NCBI GenBank assembly: GCA_031271375.1 | Contig: JAISVU010000008.1 | Coordinates: 1 to 16,392, forward strand | From: Clostridiales bacterium | GTDB lineage: Bacteria > Bacillota > Clostridia > Lachnospirales > WRAX01 | Length of the DNA: 16,392 nucleotides | Reading direction: 5' to 3' | Shown here: piece by piece, positions 13,606 to 16,392 of the stretch | Layout: the number at the start of each line of letters is the position of its first letter | Position numbering within the stretch: the first letter of the stretch is position 1 | Program-made: the position numbers and the translations under genes | Notes under the pieces: model-generated | The model's input: the letters and a program-made list of their open reading frames with translations, nothing else | Database searches by the model: none | Told to the model about the DNA's origin: nothing

Positions 13606-13634
13606 ATTGTAGTGTATTTAAGCAAATTTGTCAA
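13606..13634 (-). promoter_or_regulatory. Near-consensus sigma-A promoter of the fab operon
   Basis: On the minus strand TTGACA (13634-13629) is followed after 17 nt by TACAAT (13611-13606). Transcription should start near 13599, giving a leader of only about 15 nt that is little more than the ribosome binding site. The promoter fits wholly into the 57-nt gap between potD and fabH. No terminator hairpin is seen in this gap, so read-through from the pot operon is possible. Confidence 0.75.
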
Positions 13635-13641
13635 TAATGAA

Positions 13642-14682
13642 TTAATTTCCTATCAGAACCTCGCTCCACACACGGTCAAAGTCGTCGCGGAAGTCGCCTA
13701 GATCCTCAAAGAACTCACAGCGGGCTATTTCCTCGTCGGTGGCCCAGAATATCGGGTTCTCCATCAGCTCAGGGTCGATCAGCTCAAGCGCAGACCTGTT
13801 CGCAGTGGAATAGCCCAGGTATTCGGAGTTAAGCGCCGCGATTTCGGGGCGGCAGAGGAAGTCGATGAACTTCATCGCGTTTTCCTTATTCGGGGCTGTT
13901 TTTGGTATCACAAGGCCGTCAACGAAAATGTTTGAGCCCTCTTTGGGAATCGTATATACCAAATTTTCATTCTCGAACTGGCAAAATTGGGCGTCTCCTG
14001 AATACATTACAGCCATTATTCCTTCCCCGCCGATCATCTTGTCCTTGACAGGCTCGCCCAGATAAGCCTTAACCAAGGGCTTCTGCTCAATCAGAAGGGC
14101 GGCGGCTTCGTCCAGCTCCCCAGCGTCCAGCGTGTTTACTGAATATCCAAGCATTTTAAGCGGCGCGGTCATCGCGTCGCGGACGCTGTTATACATGAAT
14201 ATTTCGCCCTCGTAGCGTTCGTCCCACAGTGCTTCCCAGCTGTCGATAGGCTCGTATACCCGTGTGCTGTCATATAATATGCCTACCGTCCCCCACATAT
14301 ACGGGACAAAGTATTCATTGGCTGGGTCAAAGTACAGGTTTTTGAAATTATCGTCAATATGGGAATAGTTGGGTATTTTTGACATGTCCAGCTTTTCCAG
14401 CAGGCCGTCGTTCACCATTCGTTGAACCATATAATCCGAAGGCAGGATAACGTCATAGCCGCCGGTGTTCTTCACCTTGATGTACATGGATTCGTTTGTG
14501 TCGAAGGGCTCGATAATAACGGATATGCCGGTCTCCTCGGTGAACATGTCCACAACGTCGGGGTCGATGTAATCCTGCCAGTTGTAGAAGATCAGCTCTT
14601 CCTTGTTCTTCCCGCAGGCGGATAGGAATGAGGATGTAATGGCCACAAAGACACAGAGTAATACAAAGAAAATCTTTTTCAT
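13642..14682 (-). CDS. potD: Spermidine/putrescine ABC transporter binding lipoprotein PotD
   Basis: The 346-aa product is a type-I-fold substrate-binding lipoprotein. Residues 1-22 are a signal peptide ending in lipobox L20-S-A-C23, so the mature protein is anchored outside the membrane. Polyamine-binding features are FYNWQDYIDP (32-41), YDVILPSDYM (76-85), YSGDAQF (227-233) and a C-terminal NIFVDGLVIPK (251-261) in which D255 matches the diamine-binding Asp257 of E. coli PotD. The tryptophan that normally stands two residues before this Asp (Trp255) is F253 here. The ATG overlaps the potC stop by 4 nt, and the ribosome binding site aaggag is encoded in the potC C-terminus. It is the last gene of the operon. 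Confidence 0.93.
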   Translation of the reverse strand: MKKIFFVLLCVFVAITSSFLSACGKNKEELIFYNWQDYIDPDVVDMFTEETGISVIIEPFDTNESMYIKVKNTGGYDVILPSDYMVQRMVNDGLLEKLDMSKIPNYSHIDDNFKNLYFDPANEYFVPYMWGTVGILYDSTRVYEPIDSWEALWDERYEGEIFMYNSVRDAMTAPLKMLGYSVNTLDAGELDEAAALLIEQKPLVKAYLGEPVKDKMIGGEGIMAVMYSGDAQFCQFENENLVYTIPKEGSNIFVDGLVIPKTAPNKENAMKFIDFLCRPEIAALNSEYLGYSTANRSALELIDPELMENPIFWATDEEIARCEFFEDLGDFRDDFDRVWSEVLIGN

Positions 14683-15491
14683 GTTCTTATCTCCTTCTTT
14701 TTATTTTTTTTGAGTTCGCGGGCGTCGCGCCTGTTTATCAAGAACAACAGCAGCAGCACCACTACGAACATAAATGTGGACAACGCGTTGATTTCGGGGT
14801 TTATGCCCCGCTTGGCCGCCGAGGAGTAGATGATGATGCTCAGGTTGGAAACTCCCGGCCCCGTTGTGAAGAAGCTGATGACAAAATCGTCCAGAGACAG
14901 CGTAAACGCGAATATCATCCCCGTTACGATGCCCGGAAGCAGCTGGGGGAACACCACCCTCCAGAAGGACGTGAAGGGCTTCGCCCCTAAGTCCTGCGCC
15001 GCTTCGTATATGGCGGGGTCCAGCTGGCGCACCTTTGGCAGCACCGACAGCGTAACATAGGGTATGTTGAATGTGATATGGCTCATAAGCAGCGTCCCGA
15101 AACCCAGGTTCCCCTTCCCAATGAGCCCGACGATAAACAGAAACAATAGCATCAGCGAAACCCCGGTTACTATATCGGGGTTCATAACCGGGATATTGCT
15201 CAGGTTAAGAATCACTTTGCGCGGGGTTCTCCGCATCGCGTTTATCCCGAGGGCCGCCGCGGTTCCGATGGCAGTCGCCGTCACCGCGGATATAGCCGCT
15301 ATCAACAACGTATTGTATAGAGCCTGGATTATCTGCCTGTCCTTAAACAGCTCCCCATACCATTTGAGCGAGAACCCGCCCCAGACTCCCCTGGACTTCG
15401 CCTCGTTGAACGAAAAAACAATCAGCACAACGATGGGAGCGTAGAGAAATATCAGGATCACGGCAAGGTATGCCCGTTTTAGCACTTTCAT
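14679..15491 (-). CDS. potC: Spermidine/putrescine ABC transporter permease PotC
   Basis: The 270-aa inner-membrane protein has six predicted membrane segments: roughly 7-27, 60-82, 107-125, 132-152, 186-210 and 238-256. The cytoplasmic EAA loop (163-186; EAAQDLGAKPF...FPQLLPG) contacts the ATPase PotA. It forms the transport channel with PotB. The C-terminus is strongly basic (KKNKKKE). Its ATG overlaps the potB stop, and its own stop overlaps the potD start, so all pot genes are translationally coupled. Confidence 0.94.
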   Translation of the reverse strand: MKVLKRAYLAVILIFLYAPIVVLIVFSFNEAKSRGVWGGFSLKWYGELFKDRQIIQALYNTLLIAAISAVTATAIGTAAALGINAMRRTPRKVILNLSNIPVMNPDIVTGVSLMLLFLFIVGLIGKGNLGFGTLLMSHITFNIPYVTLSVLPKVRQLDPAIYEAAQDLGAKPFTSFWRVVFPQLLPGIVTGMIFAFTLSLDDFVISFFTTGPGVSNLSIIIYSSAAKRGINPEINALSTFMFVVVLLLLFLINRRDARELKKNKKKEIRT

Positions 15492-16303
15492 ATCAGCGTC
15501 CCGCCTTCGTTGTCTTTATCCACCCTCAGCACAATCATCATCGACAGAATGATTACCGCCATCAGTATGAGCGACAGCGCGGCGCCGAAATTCCAGTCAT
15601 AAGCGGTAAGGAACTGGTTCTCTATAAGGTTGCCGATTAGCATGTACTGGCCCCCGCCCAGGAGGCTTGGGATGATAAATGTCGTTACCGCAGGCATGAA
15701 TACCATCGTTATCCCCGAGACTACGCCCGGCACGCTGAGGGGCAGCACCACCCGTTTAAAGACCGTGACAGGGTTTGCCCCAAGGTCCTGGGCGGACTCA
15801 ACAAGGCTGTAGTCGATCTTGGCAAGCGCGGTGTGTATCGGCAGGATCATAAAGGGGAGGAAGTTATACACCATCCCCAGAATAACCGCCGAATCGGTAT
15901 ATAATATATCTATCTTAGGGAGCCTTAAAAAGGCCAGTAAACTGTTAAGAATCCCGTTGGTCTCCAGGATGGACATCCACGAATAGGTTCTGAGCAGATA
16001 GTTCATCCACATCGGCACCGCGAAGAGGAAAAAGAGCGTGGATTTCCCTGCGAACTCGGGCCTTGAGAGTATATAGGCCACGGGATAGCCCAGCAGCAGG
16101 CATATGGCCGTCGATATCGCGGCTATACGTATGCTGTTAAGCAAGACGCTTAAATACATCGGCTCAAACGCCCTGGAAAAACCCGCCATCGTGAACGCCC
16201 CGTCCGTGTCGGTGAAGGCGTAGTAGCCTGTAAGGAACAGCGGTATGATGATAAACAGGGCCATCCATACTAAATACGGGCCGGAGATCCATTTATTTCT
16301 CAC
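15488..16303 (-). CDS. potB: Spermidine/putrescine ABC transporter permease PotB
   Basis: The 271-aa permease partner of PotC has six predicted membrane segments beginning with residues 9-29 and an EAA loop variant at 169-193 (ESAQDLGANPVT...VVLPLSVPG). The start is GTG at 16303, overlapping the potA stop as GTGA; a purine-rich gaggaag within the potA end serves as its ribosome binding site. The last residues are short and polar. Order, length and overlap all fit a standard potABCD operon. Confidence 0.93.
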   Translation of the reverse strand: MRNKWISGPYLVWMALFIIIPLFLTGYYAFTDTDGAFTMAGFSRAFEPMYLSVLLNSIRIAAISTAICLLLGYPVAYILSRPEFAGKSTLFFLFAVPMWMNYLLRTYSWMSILETNGILNSLLAFLRLPKIDILYTDSAVILGMVYNFLPFMILPIHTALAKIDYSLVESAQDLGANPVTVFKRVVLPLSVPGVVSGITMVFMPAVTTFIIPSLLGGGQYMLIGNLIENQFLTAYDWNFGAALSLILMAVIILSMMIVLRVDKDNEGGTLI

Positions 16304-16392
16304 TGGCTCTTCCTCATTATGTGTATTTCCTCCGGCTCGATGCTGACGCCCACCCGGCCGCCTATCTCCGATTTATCCGTTGAGTGAACCGT
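16300..16392 (-). CDS. potA: Spermidine/putrescine ABC transporter ATPase PotA, C-terminal end
   Basis: Only the last 30 codons are in the window, open at the right edge. They read in frame to a TGA that overlaps the potB GTG and contain VGVSIEPEEIHIMRKSQ, which matches the TOBE-domain end of PotA-type ATPases (the RPE-x-I motif, here EPEEI). The ATP-binding domain lies beyond the window. Confidence 0.85.
   Translation of the reverse strand, partial: TVHSTDKSEIGGRVGVSIEPEEIHIMRKSQ

Noticed and set aside
14644..14658. cacaaagacacagag inside the PotD signal-peptide region resembling the left-edge octamer repeat
   Set aside because: It is short, imperfect and encodes a normal signal peptide; chance similarity is likely.

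Overview
The window most likely comes from an uncultured Firmicute of the class Clostridia with moderate G+C. This rests on an intact DUF1540 cysteine-motif protein, FabK as the enoyl-ACP reductase, the clostridial fab gene order (fabH-acpP-fabK-fabD-fabG-fabF-fabZ), AGGAGG-type ribosome binding sites and a lipoprotein-anchored polyamine binding protein. No rRNA or tRNA gene is present, so the placement is an inference from gene content.

Layout. Positions 1-130 hold an inverted pair of short 8-bp-period repeats. Positions 211-4988 carry a rightward series: a 38-codon AbrB/MazE-type DNA-binding ORF coupled to yfbR (5'-deoxynucleotidase), an M20-family peptidase relative that has lost its metal ligands, a DUF1540 protein, an ArsC/Spx-like thioredoxin-fold protein, an acetamidase/formamidase and an AlkZ-like (HTH_42) protein. 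Positions 5103-7329 (leftward) hold gpmI, of the plant/trypanosomatid sequence type, followed by a YdcF/DUF218 gene. A rightward coiled-coil gene made largely of a 21-bp tandem repeat (7449-8039) diverges from gpmI. From 13584 back to 8049 (leftward) is a seven-gene type II fatty-acid synthesis operon behind a near-consensus sigma-A promoter. From 16392 back to 13642 (leftward) is the end of a potA-potB-potC-potD polyamine ABC-transporter operon.

How the genes work together. FabD makes malonyl-ACP on AcpP, FabH starts the chain, FabF extends it, and FabG, FabZ and FabK reduce, dehydrate and reduce again. No acetyl-CoA carboxylase gene is in the cluster, so malonyl-CoA must come from genes elsewhere. 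The Pot genes overlap by 4 nt at each junction and encode ATPase, two permeases and a lipoprotein receptor. The rightward genes have no obvious common pathway.

The most unusual feature is a set of intergenic arrays with an exact 7-nt period. Three (983-1008, 1090-1121, 2635-2687) are built on the palindrome CTAG followed by three variable bases. They sit tightly against genes: one supplies the stop codon of yfbR, one lies between a purine-rich ribosome-binding stretch and the start of the M20-like gene, and one runs into the ribosome binding site of the ArsC-like gene. A fourth 7-nt array of different sequence lies between fabK and fabD. They resemble in form the heptanucleotide short tandem repeats described in cyanobacteria. 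Other points of interest are the probable pseudo-enzyme in the M20 fold, the AlkZ-like protein lacking the expected glutamine motif, the tiny AbrB ORF, and the odd start of fabF.
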